From Thalassospira lucentensis (lineage in GTDB: Bacteria; Pseudomonadota; Alphaproteobacteria; Rhodospirillales; Thalassospiraceae), in contig NZ_CP136684.1 of assembly GCF_032921865.1 (NCBI RefSeq), forward strand, positions 1,823,501 to 1,887,500: DNA of 64,000 nucleotides. Reading direction: 5' to 3'. Every line of letters starts with the position of its first letter. The stretch's first letter is position 1. Shown here one piece after another: positions 16,542-25,225 of this stretch. The notes under the pieces were generated by a model that ran no database searches, was not told where the DNA came from, and was given only the letters and a program-made list of their open reading frames with translations. A program made the position numbers and the translations under genes.

Positions 16542-17004
16542 ACATTCGCAGACGACTGCACAGCAGGCCTATCGTTTTGCCGGTGCAAGCGCACAATACA
16601 ACAATGCATTGCGTACAACGTCACCGGTTGCAATGATGGTGATCGCCATCACCCGTACGCGCCAGCATCTGCGGGCGGCCAAACAATACCGTGAAGAAAA
16701 ACATTTCGATCTTGAACGTCAGGAAAAGGCAATTGCGGTCAATCGATTGCGAGCATTGCAGGCAGTTGTCGCGCCGAAGTCGGCACCGGAATTATCCCGT
16801 GATCTGTATGCATTCTATGCACGGATGATAAAACTTCTGGCTCGAAACGGGCGGAAAACACCGCTTGAGGAACGTTATGAAATAGTCGACCGGAACCTCG
16901 AAGCACTGGCAAAACAGTGGGAAAGTTTCAAATCGGTCAATCCGCAGTCCGTCGGGCCACAACAGGTTCGCGGGACCCGTCATATCGTGGAACAGGTGTT
17001 GTGA
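16531..17004 (+). CDS. fliS: FliS-like flagellar export chaperone
   Basis: 157 residues, longer than typical FliS (about 130). The early QAYRFAGASAQYNNALRTTS and PVAMMVIAITRTRQHLRAA follow the FliS layout (A-AY...T-SP...L). In the family this helical bundle binds the flagellin C-terminus and prevents premature polymerisation. The body is basic, unlike the exported flagellar proteins around it, which fits a cytosolic chaperone. ATG at 16531 or 16534 overlaps the fliD stop, so translation is probably coupled. Identity rests on position plus weak motif agreement. Confidence 0.7.
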   Translation: MMNKHSQTTAQQAYRFAGASAQYNNALRTTSPVAMMVIAITRTRQHLRAAKQYREEKHFDLERQEKAIAVNRLRALQAVVAPKSAPELSRDLYAFYARMIKLLARNGRKTPLEERYEIVDRNLEALAKQWESFKSVNPQSVGPQQVRGTRHIVEQVL

Positions 17005-17011
17005 GGGGCAG

Positions 17012-17623
17012 TTGAGTGTAGGCATCCGTCGCGAAATGACATCGGGATCGCAAGCCTCCGAGGCGGCAAAGCAGACGGCTGCCCTGTCGGAACTTGCTGA
17101 TCAGGACCTTGTGGCCCTGATGGTTCGGAGCGACAAGCGCGCCTATCGCGTGCTTGTTGAACGATACTATCGTGGGATCATCGGGATCGCGCGGCGCATG
17201 GGGCTGACCGCTGGCGATGCAGAGGACGCGGCACAGGATGTTTTTGTCCGGGTCTGGCTGCACCGGGAAAAATGGCGTCCTGAGGGTGCCAGTTTCAAAA
17301 CCTGGCTGTATCGGGTTGCGGTTAACCGGGTAATCGACCTGAAACGCAAACCGCAATTCGTGGACGGCAGCGATCTTGAAAGCATGCCGGATGATGCGAT
17401 GTCACCGGTTGAACAATTGGCACAACATCAGGAATTCAAACGGCTTCGAAGTGCGATCAAGCTGCTGTCAGAGCAACAACAAATTGCCATCAATCTGTTT
17501 TATGACCGCGAGCTGTCGAACCAAGAAGCGGCCGCGATTATGAGTGTTTCCGTCAATGCGATGGAATCACTATTAAAAAGGGCACGAAAGCGACTGCGTG
17601 AAGAGTTGAAAGCGATGGGATAG
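17012..17623 (+). CDS. ECF-type RNA polymerase sigma factor
   Basis: 203 residues. The sigma-2 domain (about 45-110) has GDAEDAAQDVFVRVWLHREK, the -10 recognition helix, and FKTWLYRVAVNRVIDLKRK. The sigma-4 domain (about 135-200) has LSEQQQIAINLFYDRELSNQ and NAMESLLKRARKRLREEL. There is no sigma-3 domain, as usual for ECF factors. It starts at TTG 17012 (GAGGGG three bases upstream) or ATG 17036. It begins 7 nt after the fliS-like gene, so it is probably read from the flagellar transcript. A single-pass protein and a periplasmic sensor follow. Together they resemble the CnrH-CnrY-CnrX layout. Confidence 0.9.
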   Translation: MSVGIRREMTSGSQASEAAKQTAALSELADQDLVALMVRSDKRAYRVLVERYYRGIIGIARRMGLTAGDAEDAAQDVFVRVWLHREKWRPEGASFKTWLYRVAVNRVIDLKRKPQFVDGSDLESMPDDAMSPVEQLAQHQEFKRLRSAIKLLSEQQQIAINLFYDRELSNQEAAAIMSVSVNAMESLLKRARKRLREELKAMG

Positions 17624-17682
17624 ATCGTTAACTTCAGTTGCGTTCGAACAGGTAGGTTCGTCCTAGAAAAAAGCGGTGTGCT

Positions 17683-18366
17683 GTGAAGATCGAGAAATTT
17701 GAAGAATTGCTGGATCAGTACGGATGGGACATATCGTCCTGGCCCGAGCCGCTTCGCCATGAGGCCAACATTTTCGTTGCCCGGAATGACGAAGCAGCAG
17801 AATTGCTCCGGTCCCTGAAATCTGTTGAAGATTTTCTGGCTGATGATCCGTTGCCGATGGGCAAGCATCGCGCTATTGATGATATATTCGCGGCAATTGA
17901 GGCCGAAGAAATTGCAACCGAACCACGGCGCCACGACGCCAAAAGCGATGTCTTTTCCTTTAGCGACGAACGTCCCGGACATAGTGCCGAGCCGCAAATG
18001 GCAGAGCACGGGGACGATCCCGCTCCACAACGACGGACATATCCATCCGAAAGGGCGCCAAATCCGGTGAGCGGTATGGCCGGACCGACAGACCCGATAC
18101 GAGCAAAATCAGGTATCCGGGTCAAGTCATCGCGGGCATTGCTGCGCTATTCCGCGACCTTTGCATCAGCCTGCGGGATGGTGCTGTGTGTGATGTTCGG
18201 TTTTGTTGTCGGCGTTGTGTTTACGTCGGAACAGGCAATTCAGACTGACGTCCAGGCAACCGAAATGCCGATGGTGCAGGCGTTGGAAAATCACGTTTTT
18301 GACGAGGCGTCGCAAGGCATGGGAATTGGTTTGAATGGCGATAACACACAAAAGGGGCGGGAATGA
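17683..18366 (+). CDS. Single-pass membrane protein, putative anti-sigma factor
   Basis: 227 residues from a GTG start. The N-terminal cytosolic helices (EKFEELLDQYGWDISSWPEP, NDEAAELLRSLKSVEDFLAD) are followed by a disordered linker rich in Pro/Arg/Asp. One transmembrane segment (GMVLCVMFGFVVGVVFTSEQ, about 165-185) leads to a short periplasmic tail. The N-in topology, size and position between an ECF sigma gene and a periplasmic sensor suggest a zinc-less anti-sigma like CnrY. No family match is certain. Its stop overlaps the next start (ATGA), indicating translational coupling. Confidence 0.65.
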   Translation: MKIEKFEELLDQYGWDISSWPEPLRHEANIFVARNDEAAELLRSLKSVEDFLADDPLPMGKHRAIDDIFAAIEAEEIATEPRRHDAKSDVFSFSDERPGHSAEPQMAEHGDDPAPQRRTYPSERAPNPVSGMAGPTDPIRAKSGIRVKSSRALLRYSATFASACGMVLCVMFGFVVGVVFTSEQAIQTDVQATEMPMVQALENHVFDEASQGMGIGLNGDNTQKGRE

Positions 18367-18869
18367 TGGTTTTTGATGATCGTCGCAAACCGAATGCCAC
18401 CCGAAAGTTTTTGTGGGCCTCGCTTGCGCTGAACCTGTTCCTGATCGGGACGATTGCCGGAAGTATTGCCGCAGGCAGCACGATCCTTCACAGTTTTCTT
18501 GGAGCTCCGCCACCGATGCCGGGGCAAGATAATGACCGACCACCAGGTGTTCGTATGCTTGCCGATGTGCGCGAAAAGCTCAGTCCTGACGGGCAGGCAG
18601 TTTTTGATGCCGAGTTCGCGCCCGTGATAAAGGATTTGGTGAAGCGCCGCGACGATCTGAAAAAATTCAGGGAATTGCGCGAGGTTTTGTTGCGTGACGA
18701 CGCAACGGACGCCGAGATTCGCGACGTCTTTGGCAGAATGAAAAACGGTATCGGTGATGATATCGGTCGTATCCTGAATCATATGGCCAATGTCGCGGTC
18801 CGCTTGTCGCCCGAAGATCGGGCTGAATTGGCGTTGCATCGTCCGGGACCGCCGCGGCCACCGCGATAA
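18363..18869 (+). CDS. Periplasmic heavy-metal sensor-like protein (CnrX/Spy type)
   Basis: 168 residues. An N-terminal membrane anchor (FLWASLALNLFLIGTIAGSI, about 16-35) precedes a helical periplasmic domain. That domain has a hooked-helix layout (LADVREKLSPDGQAVFDAEF ... LREVLLRDDATDAEIRDVFG ... HMANVAVRLSPEDRAELALH). The LSP(E/D) repeats and all-helical content match the Metal_resist/Spy/CnrX superfamily. His and Met ligands are few (HM in LNHMANV), so metal sensing is not assured. It overlaps the putative anti-sigma by 4 nt and ends the trio before an intrinsic terminator. It may control release of the sigma factor. Confidence 0.72.
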   Translation: MMVFDDRRKPNATRKFLWASLALNLFLIGTIAGSIAAGSTILHSFLGAPPPMPGQDNDRPPGVRMLADVREKLSPDGQAVFDAEFAPVIKDLVKRRDDLKKFRELREVLLRDDATDAEIRDVFGRMKNGIGDDIGRILNHMANVAVRLSPEDRAELALHRPGPPRPPR

Positions 18870-18902
18870 CATCGACGTCAACTGAACGGCGTGTGATTAC
18901 AA

Positions 18903-18926
18903 GGGAGTGCTTGGGCACTCCCTTTT
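18903..18926 (+). terminator. Intrinsic terminator after the sigma/sensor trio
   Basis: GGGAGTGC, a TTGG loop, then GCACTCCC followed by TTTTT. The stem is perfect at 8 bp. It separates the flagellin-to-sensor transcript from the flgD-flgL transcript. Confidence 0.92.
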
Positions 18927-19035
18927 TGTTTTTGGATTTATTATTCAAAAAAAATGAATTTGCTGCGCCAGTTTTTCCGTCGTCCAGCGTGAAACGAACA
19001 TAGACCCGATCAATGTTCGCTTTATGGAGGCGGTG

Positions 19036-19731
19036 ATGAGTTACCTCAGCGGCCTGACATACGATAACCTGACGGCTTCGACGACGTCATCGTCAAGCAC
19101 ATCGACCTCGTCGAGTACGAGCGAAAGCTCGACCTACGAAACCTATATGACGCTGATGCTGACGACACTTCAGAATCAGGATCCGACCGATCCCGAAGAT
19201 GTGTCGGAGATGACCACGCAGCTGGCAACCTTCGAGCAGCTCGAACTGGCTGAACAGAATAATGCTTTGCTGTCCGATCTTTCGGAATCGCTTCTGACCT
19301 TGCAGGGCGTGATCGATAACAGTGCGGCGCAGTCCTATCTTGGTACCGATATTGTCGCAGTCGGGGACACCGCGCCGCTCGAAGATGGCGAGGCCGAATG
19401 GTATTTCGTTCTTGATGATGATGCATCGAATGTCAGCATCGAAATCACCGATGAAGATGGAAATGTCGTCTATGAGACGACAGTGACCGGTGCCGAGGGG
19501 GCGAATAATTTCACCTGGGACGGGACGACTGGTGGCGGTAGCACGCTGACGTCGGGCACCTATACCCTGTCGGTCGAGGCGACCGATGCGGATGGAAATT
19601 CCGTTGATTCCGAAACTCTGATGACCGGTGTGGTGTCGGCAATCGACCTGACCGGCGATGAAGCCGTGCTGTATGTCAACGGGGTCGATGTTTCGATCTC
19701 GGGCGTTCAGGGCACGCAAACAGTTTCCTGA
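19036..19731 (+). CDS. flgD: Hook-capping (scaffold) protein
   Basis: 231 residues. The conserved FlgD N-terminus (YMTLMLTTLQNQDPTDPEDV, then SEMTTQLATFEQLELAEQNN) follows a Ser/Thr-rich lead. The C-terminal part is the FlgD tudor/Ig-like half, with FTWDGTTGGGSTLTSGTYTL. FlgD caps the growing hook and is discarded. The ATG at 19036 has GGAGGCGG upstream. The whole sequence contains no lysine, arginine or histidine and more than 40 Asp/Glu, an extreme composition. It is first in the flgD-flgE-flgN-flgK-flgL run. Confidence 0.93.
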   Translation: MSYLSGLTYDNLTASTTSSSSTSTSSSTSESSTYETYMTLMLTTLQNQDPTDPEDVSEMTTQLATFEQLELAEQNNALLSDLSESLLTLQGVIDNSAAQSYLGTDIVAVGDTAPLEDGEAEWYFVLDDDASNVSIEITDEDGNVVYETTVTGAEGANNFTWDGTTGGGSTLTSGTYTLSVEATDADGNSVDSETLMTGVVSAIDLTGDEAVLYVNGVDVSISGVQGTQTVS

Positions 19732-19748
19732 AGTGAAGGATCAAGGTC

Positions 19749-21044
19749 ATGAGCTTAAGCAGTGCACTGAATTCCGCCGTTCTGGGGCTGAATGCGCAAT
19801 CAACATCGCTTGGTGTGATTTCGGGCAATATCAGCAACAGCGAGACTGTCGGTTATAAGGACAGTTCGACATCCTTCTCGTCACTGGTAACGACCCCCGG
19901 TTCGACATCGACCGGCTATTCGAACGGTGTGACGACATCGACCCAGACTAATATCAGCTCGCAAGGACTGATTCAGGCAGATGATACAGCGACCAGTCTG
20001 GCGATTTCGGGTGATGGTTTTTTTGTCGTGACCGATGCCAATGGCGACGTCTACTATACGCGCGCCGGCGATTTCGATACGGATTCCGAAGGAAACCTGG
20101 TCAACAGTTCGGGCTATTACCTCATGGGTTATGCCCTGGATGATGATGGCAATCCGGCAAGTGGAACTGTCCCGACAAGTACGTCGGCTTTGACCACCAT
20201 CAATCTTGAAGAGCTGACCGGTACGGCCGAAGCCACGACTGAAGTTTCGATGGTCGCCAATCTTCCGGCAGATGCGGCCGTTGGCGATGTATTTTCCGTC
20301 GATGTCGAGGTTTTTGATAGTCTCGGAACCAGTCATACGGTGACTTACACTTATGAGAAGACCGCAGCGAACGAATGGGAACTGACCTATTCTGATCCGG
20401 TTCTGACATCGGACGGGACGACGGTTACCGGTACGTCATCGGGTGGACCGTTGACTATTACCTTTGACGGTGACGGCAATCTGTCGGCGATCACGGATGC
20501 CGGTAACACCGATGTAACGGACAGCGCTACATTGACCATCACCGGCTGGACCACGGGTGCCAATGACAGCACGATTGTTTCCGATCTCGGAACGGCGGGC
20601 GACGATGACGGCTTGCAGCAGTTTGCTTCGGACGAGGAAGATGGCGACATGACGCTGTATTCTGTCGGTCAGAACGGTTCAAACTACAGCGAGATCGCCG
20701 AGATATCGATCTCGGACGACGGAGTTGTTTCGGTCACCTATGAGAATGGTGAAAGCGAACCGGTTTATCAGATCGTACTGGCGGACTTTGCGAATGCGGA
20801 TGGTCTGACTGCCTATAGCGACACCGTTTACAAGGAAAGCAACACATCGGGAAGCTACGTGCTGAAAACCCCGGGTGACGGCGGGACCGGGACGCTTGCG
20901 GATTATTCGCTGGAAAGTTCAACGGTCGATACCACCAGCCAGTTTTCCAAAATGATCATCGCACAGCAGGCCTATTCGGCGGCGGCACAGGTCGTTTCAA
21001 CGACCAGCGATATGTATGACACGCTCATTTCGGCAGTGAACTAA
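19749..21044 (+). CDS. flgE: Flagellar hook protein
   Basis: 431 residues. FlgE builds the universal-joint hook. The N-terminal rod/hook signature is SSALNSAVLGLNAQSTSLGV and ISGNISNSETVGYKDSSTSF. The FlgE-D0/D1 segment LAISGDGFFVVTDANGDVYY leads to YTRAGDFDTDSEGNLVNSSG. The C-terminal signature YSLESSTVDTTSQFSKMIIA continues into a QQAYSAAAQVVSTTSDM helix. The ATG at 19749 follows flgD by 17 nt. It has about five lysines and one arginine in the whole chain. Confidence 0.96.
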   Translation: MSLSSALNSAVLGLNAQSTSLGVISGNISNSETVGYKDSSTSFSSLVTTPGSTSTGYSNGVTTSTQTNISSQGLIQADDTATSLAISGDGFFVVTDANGDVYYTRAGDFDTDSEGNLVNSSGYYLMGYALDDDGNPASGTVPTSTSALTTINLEELTGTAEATTEVSMVANLPADAAVGDVFSVDVEVFDSLGTSHTVTYTYEKTAANEWELTYSDPVLTSDGTTVTGTSSGGPLTITFDGDGNLSAITDAGNTDVTDSATLTITGWTTGANDSTIVSDLGTAGDDDGLQQFASDEEDGDMTLYSVGQNGSNYSEIAEISISDDGVVSVTYENGESEPVYQIVLADFANADGLTAYSDTVYKESNTSGSYVLKTPGDGGTGTLADYSLESSTVDTTSQFSKMIIAQQAYSAAAQVVSTTSDMYDTLISAVN

Positions 21045-21070
21045 GTCGTGATGCAAGGGGAATTGAGGTT

Positions 21071-21493
21071 ATGACAGCAATGGCTTTGGCACTTCCAAAC
21101 GATAGCGACGCCGTCACGCAGATCATTGCGCGTCTCGAAGAACTTCTCGATGTCGAATGGCGGATCCTTGAACAGGGTCAGTATGACCTTTTGCCTGATA
21201 TCACGGCGGAAAAGACTCTGCTGGAAGATGCACTGAAGTCCGAACTGCGTGCCCAGAAACAGATTGATCCGGAAAATCCGCTTGCTGGCCAGATCATCAA
21301 TTTTGAGTTGGTGCGTAGTCTTCGCAATAAGCTTGATCGCAATAATATCCGCCTTATGGCCAAGCGTGATGCCTGCCTGAAACGTATTCGTGCCGGTTGG
21401 GCTGCAACGGCAGGTGATCAGGCAACTTCATATGACCGCGATGGTGATCTGCATGGCAAATCGACACGCGCCATTCTGAATTTGAAGATGTAA
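21071..21493 (+). CDS. flgN: FlgN-like chaperone for hook-associated proteins
   Basis: 140 residues, all helical: IIARLEELLDVEWRILEQGQ, then EKTLLEDALKSELRAQ, then NKLDRNNIRLMAKRDACLKR. Length, charge pattern and location just upstream of flgK fit FlgN, the cytosolic chaperone that delivers FlgK and FlgL to the export gate. Sequence conservation in this family is low, so the call depends mainly on position. Confidence 0.75.
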   Translation: MTAMALALPNDSDAVTQIIARLEELLDVEWRILEQGQYDLLPDITAEKTLLEDALKSELRAQKQIDPENPLAGQIINFELVRSLRNKLDRNNIRLMAKRDACLKRIRAGWAATAGDQATSYDRDGDLHGKSTRAILNLKM

Positions 21494-21524
21494 CTGCACT
21501 TTTGACAACTGACAGGTCAGAAAA

Positions 21525-23246
21525 ATGTCGATCCGTGCTGCCCAATCTGCTGCGTTCAGCGCATTGCAATCAAGTCAGACCGGGATTGCCGTATCTTCGA
21601 ACAACATCGCAAATGCGTCGGTCGAAGGATACACAACCAAGTCGACCAGTCTGGCCAGCAATGTCAGCGGCGGATCGGCTGTGGGCGTTTCGGTCACTTC
21701 GGTGGGATCAAGCGTTGACAGTTATCTGATCAAAGCGATTAACGAAGCCGCGTCGGAAAGTGGATATGCATCCGTGTTTGCCGACCCGCTTGAAATCGTT
21801 TCAAGCAATTTCGGATCAGTTGGCGATGATGACGCGATATCGACCCTGATTACCGATCTTGAAACATCAATTGCGTCCCTTGCCGCCAGTGCGGACAGCC
21901 AGTCGGCCAAGTCGCTGGTTCTGACCGACGCGGAACAGATCGCAAGCGAGCTTAACAGCCTTTCAGCCAGTGTGCAGGATCAGCGGGCGGCAGCCGATCA
22001 GTCGATCGAGGATACGATTGATCAGATCAATTCGCTTCTGAATGAAATTCAGTCCTATAACGAGCAATTGACCGGAACGGATGGAACGACACTGGCTTCC
22101 AGTGAACTTGAAGATGCACGTGCGGTTGCCATTCAGGAACTGTCCGAATTGGTTGACGTGACCTATTACACCAGTTCGTCAAACCAGACGCAGGTCTATA
22201 TCGGTGGCACGCTTGTCGTCGGAAGCCAGGTGCAGGAACTTGAATATAATGCCGTCGGTACGGTCAATGCCGATACAGTATTTGGTGACATTACGGTGAA
22301 CGGCAAGTCGATCTCGGATGATATCAGCGGTGGTGAGCTGGGTGGGCTGATCGATTTGCGCGACGAAACCCTGCCGGGCATTCAGGACGAGCTTGATGCG
22401 TTGGCCGTGACCCTGATGGACAGCATCAATGCCGTCACCAATCTCGGCACGTCCTATCCCGGCCCGACCGAGCTGACATCAAGCGAGACAACGGCATTGA
22501 CGGATGCCTTTTCGGGAACGGGTACCGTGCGGTTAGTGGCGACGGACGAGGATGGCAACGCGACTGAAATCCTTGATATTGATCTGACGACGGTGACGAC
22601 GGTTCAGGATCTGGTCGATCAGATCAATGCATCTGCCAACATGACGGCGACGGTAAATGCCGATGGCACGTTAACGATTGCCAGTTCCGGCGATGATTAC
22701 GGTGTTTCGATTATCAATATGGATGCCGAGGTTGGGGCAGATGCGCAGGGTTTTTCCGACTATTTCGGTCTGAACGACATGCTCACCGGAACCGGAGCTG
22801 ACGATATTTCGGTCAATGCCGCATGGCTTGCCGATTCCAGTCTGGTGCCAACCGGATCGGGATCGGATGACGCTGCTTTGGCCGTTGGCGACAGTGTGAT
22901 TTCGTCGGGAAGCTCGGATGTGGCCGAGGCGCTGGCGAATGTTTTTGATACGAATGTCAGTTTCGATGCGGCCGGAAACCTTGGCAGTACCAAAACAACG
23001 CTGTCAGATTACGCATCGGAAATACTGTCTGATGTTGCTCAACAGTCATCAAGTGCCGAAACCAAAGCCAGTGTCGCCAGCACGTCCTATAGCGATCTGG
23101 TTGAAAGTTTTTCCAATCAGTATGGCGTCAATACCGACGAAGAGGCCCTGACAATGGCCAATCTTGAAAGTGCCTATGAAGCGGCTGCCGCGATCCTCGA
23201 AATCACGCAATCGCTGATGGACACCTTGCTTGAAGCTGTCCGGTAA
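21525..23246 (+). CDS. flgK: Flagellar hook-associated protein 1
   Basis: 573 residues. This is the first of the two hook-filament junction proteins. The N-terminal FlgK signature is AAQSAAFSALQSSQTGIAVS and SNNIANASVEGYTTKSTSLA. The interior has IDQINSLLNEIQSYNEQLTG and GELGGLIDLRDETLPGIQDE, the canonical FlgK mid-segment. The C-terminus has YSDLVESFSNQYGVNTDEEA and LESAYEAAAAILEITQSLMD. The ATG at 21525 is 31 nt after the flgN-like gene. It is strongly acidic with about six lysines. Confidence 0.95.
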   Translation: MSIRAAQSAAFSALQSSQTGIAVSSNNIANASVEGYTTKSTSLASNVSGGSAVGVSVTSVGSSVDSYLIKAINEAASESGYASVFADPLEIVSSNFGSVGDDDAISTLITDLETSIASLAASADSQSAKSLVLTDAEQIASELNSLSASVQDQRAAADQSIEDTIDQINSLLNEIQSYNEQLTGTDGTTLASSELEDARAVAIQELSELVDVTYYTSSSNQTQVYIGGTLVVGSQVQELEYNAVGTVNADTVFGDITVNGKSISDDISGGELGGLIDLRDETLPGIQDELDALAVTLMDSINAVTNLGTSYPGPTELTSSETTALTDAFSGTGTVRLVATDEDGNATEILDIDLTTVTTVQDLVDQINASANMTATVNADGTLTIASSGDDYGVSIINMDAEVGADAQGFSDYFGLNDMLTGTGADDISVNAAWLADSSLVPTGSGSDDAALAVGDSVISSGSSDVAEALANVFDTNVSFDAAGNLGSTKTTLSDYASEILSDVAQQSSSAETKASVASTSYSDLVESFSNQYGVNTDEEALTMANLESAYEAAAAILEITQSLMDTLLEAVR

Positions 23247-23258
23247 AGGGTAAAGAAC

Positions 23259-24170
23259 ATGAGAGTTTCGACAGCCGCCATGCAGCAGAACCTGCTGAAC
23301 CAGATGCGAAGTGTTCAGTCACAACTTGCCGACGCGACCAGACAATCCAGTTCGGGAATGAAATCGGATTCCTATTCTGGCGTTTCGGATAATTCCTATG
23401 TGATCAGCACGCTGAGTGCTGAAATATCGGAATCGTCGGCTTACGCCGATCTGGCCGAGCAGATTCAGAGCCGTGTCGAAATGTATTATTCGACACTGAA
23501 CGATATGGTCGATTTGTTAAGCGACATGCTGGCCGATATCTCGGGCGCACTTAGCACTGGCAGCACGGATGTTGCAGGGATCAACGAGTCTGCGTCGGCG
23601 GCACTTTCCACCATGGCATCTTTGCTTAATACCCAATATGAAGATCGCTACCTGTTTGCCGGGTCGGCCACAAATACGGCCCCGGTTTCTGTCGATGTGG
23701 CTGATTACCCGGCCATGACAACGCCCAGTACAGCCGATACCAGCTATTATTCCGGCAATAGTGATATTGCATCGGCCAAGGTCGCGGATGGCACCATCAT
23801 CGAATATGGCCTTACCGCCGATCAGGAACCGTTCGAGCAGGCATTGCGGGCGTTGAACCTGACAGCTTATGCATCATCCGATCCGATTGATGAAGCCGCC
23901 CTGTCCGAGGCAATGGCCTTGATTGAGGACGCGGTCGAGGGAATTGCAGATCTTCAGACCCAAGTCTCTTTGACCCAGGATGAGCTTGAGGCGATTGTCG
24001 ACATGCATACCGACTTCCAACTGACCGCCGAGGGTATCGTGACCGACCTTTCCGAAGTCGACCTGGCTGAGGCCATGGTGAATCTTGAAACCCTGTCAGT
24101 ACAGCTTGAGGCATCCTATTCGGTGGCCGGTCAAATCGTTGATATGTCGCTGTTTGAGTATTTGCGTTAG
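23259..24170 (+). CDS. flgL: Flagellar hook-associated protein 3
   Basis: 303 residues. This is the second junction protein, related to flagellin. The N-terminus MRVSTAAMQQNLLNQMRSVQ and LADATRQSSSGMKSDSYSGV replaces the flagellin signature. Mid-sequence MASLLNTQYEDRYLFAGSAT is the FlgL hallmark. The C-terminus LSEVDLAEAMVNLETLSVQL matches the flagellin-like D0 helix. It is 12 nt after flgK and last of the operon. It is convergent with a solute-binding protein gene 22 nt away, with no clear terminator between. Confidence 0.94.
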   Translation: MRVSTAAMQQNLLNQMRSVQSQLADATRQSSSGMKSDSYSGVSDNSYVISTLSAEISESSAYADLAEQIQSRVEMYYSTLNDMVDLLSDMLADISGALSTGSTDVAGINESASAALSTMASLLNTQYEDRYLFAGSATNTAPVSVDVADYPAMTTPSTADTSYYSGNSDIASAKVADGTIIEYGLTADQEPFEQALRALNLTAYASSDPIDEAALSEAMALIEDAVEGIADLQTQVSLTQDELEAIVDMHTDFQLTAEGIVTDLSEVDLAEAMVNLETLSVQLEASYSVAGQIVDMSLFEYLR

Positions 24171-24192
24171 GGAACAAATAAACGCAACGCAC

Positions 24193-25044
24193 TTACTTGC
24201 TTCTTTCTGGTTCGATATCGTCCTTTCCAAGGGCAGAAATTCCGTATTTTTCAAGAATGTCGTCATAAACGCCGTTTTTGCGCAGCACAGAAATCCCGTG
24301 GTTGAGGCGTTCCACCAGAAACCCGGCATTGTCAGCCTTGCGCGAGATGCACGAATAATATGGACTGTTTGTCAGGTCATGATAAGCCAGATTTACGTTT
24401 TGTGCGTATTCCTGATTATAGGTACGAATGACATCATCCATCGGGGCCTTGAAATTATAGATTGCGTCAAGTCGACGAGATAGCAGAAGCCCCAGCAGTG
24501 CACGTTCGCTATTGGCGGAAATGATATCGATATCAAGTCCAAGTCCTCGTGCACGACTTTCAAGCGCGTAGCCCGAAACAACACCGATGGTGAGTTGCTT
24601 GGCATCTGTAAGGTCTTTTACCCCGTCCAAGGCTGCTTCGTTCATCGCAAACAGGCCGATATGTTCTCGACCAAGCTCATTAGAATACAGAAAAGCGGTT
24701 TCGCGTTCAGGAACATAGCTGCAGGAACATAAACCGTCGGCATCCCCTCGTTCTGCTAACAGATAAGCGCGCTTCCAAGGATAAAACGGGGTATTCACAG
24801 CGATATGACTGACGGCAAAGGCCGCACGAAGAATTTCGACATCATATCCCGGCATCATCGGTCGGTCGGCGATTTTTGACGGTGGAAACGGGTTGCACAT
24901 CATCGTGACATTCTGACGCGGAGCCTGTGCTTGCAGGATCGTATTGTCCGCTGCGACGGGCGAACTGCCGGTGATGAGAGCAGCATGTAAAACCAGAATA
25001 GCTGCCAGACTATGGAACAGTCGCCAGACCAGTGCAGGTGTCAC
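24193..25044 (-). CDS. Periplasmic solute-binding protein, family 3-like
   Basis: 283 residues with an N-terminal signal (LFHSLAAILVLHAALITGSS, cleavage near PVAADN). The fold is of the amino-acid-receptor type: VTMMCNPFPPSKIADRPMMP, GYDVEILRAAFAVSHI, then the hinge-side segment LTIGVVSGYALESRARGLGL. Near the C-terminus is GISVLRKNGVYDDILEKYGI, a common ending for this family. No transporter gene is adjacent. It is unrelated in close sequence to the solute-binding protein at 2.2 kb. The ligand is unknown. Confidence 0.8.
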   Translation of the reverse strand: MTPALVWRLFHSLAAILVLHAALITGSSPVAADNTILQAQAPRQNVTMMCNPFPPSKIADRPMMPGYDVEILRAAFAVSHIAVNTPFYPWKRAYLLAERGDADGLCSCSYVPERETAFLYSNELGREHIGLFAMNEAALDGVKDLTDAKQLTIGVVSGYALESRARGLGLDIDIISANSERALLGLLLSRRLDAIYNFKAPMDDVIRTYNQEYAQNVNLAYHDLTNSPYYSCISRKADNAGFLVERLNHGISVLRKNGVYDDILEKYGISALGKDDIEPERSK

Positions 25045-25179
25045 GGTTTGATCTTTTCCCGAGCATTTTTCTTAATCACGACGCCTGAGCCATTCCGCTG
25101 TGACCGGATTTCGCGATAACTATACACGGAACAGATATGGCTGACATGGTCAATCCGCGCTGGTATTGCAGTCAAACAA

Positions 25180-25207
25180 AAAAGGCCGGTGCATGCACCG
25201 GCCTTTT
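25180..25207. terminator. Perfect 28-bp palindromic terminator after pckA
   Basis: AAAAGGCCGGTGCA followed by its exact complement TGCACCGGCCTTTT. It reads as a terminator on both strands. It lies 18 nt past the pckA stop on the minus strand. Confidence 0.9.
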
Positions 25208-25225
25208 GATCGATTTTCAGTCGCC

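Noticed and set aside
17624..17682. ECF autoregulatory promoter between the sigma and anti-sigma genes
   Set aside because: AACTT and CGTC elements are present but about 24 bp apart, outside the normal 16-17 bp spacing.
18985..19015. Sigma-28-like promoter before flgD
   Set aside because: GAAAC ... CCCGATCA resembles the flagellar consensus, but the spacing is about 3 bp too short and both boxes are degenerate.
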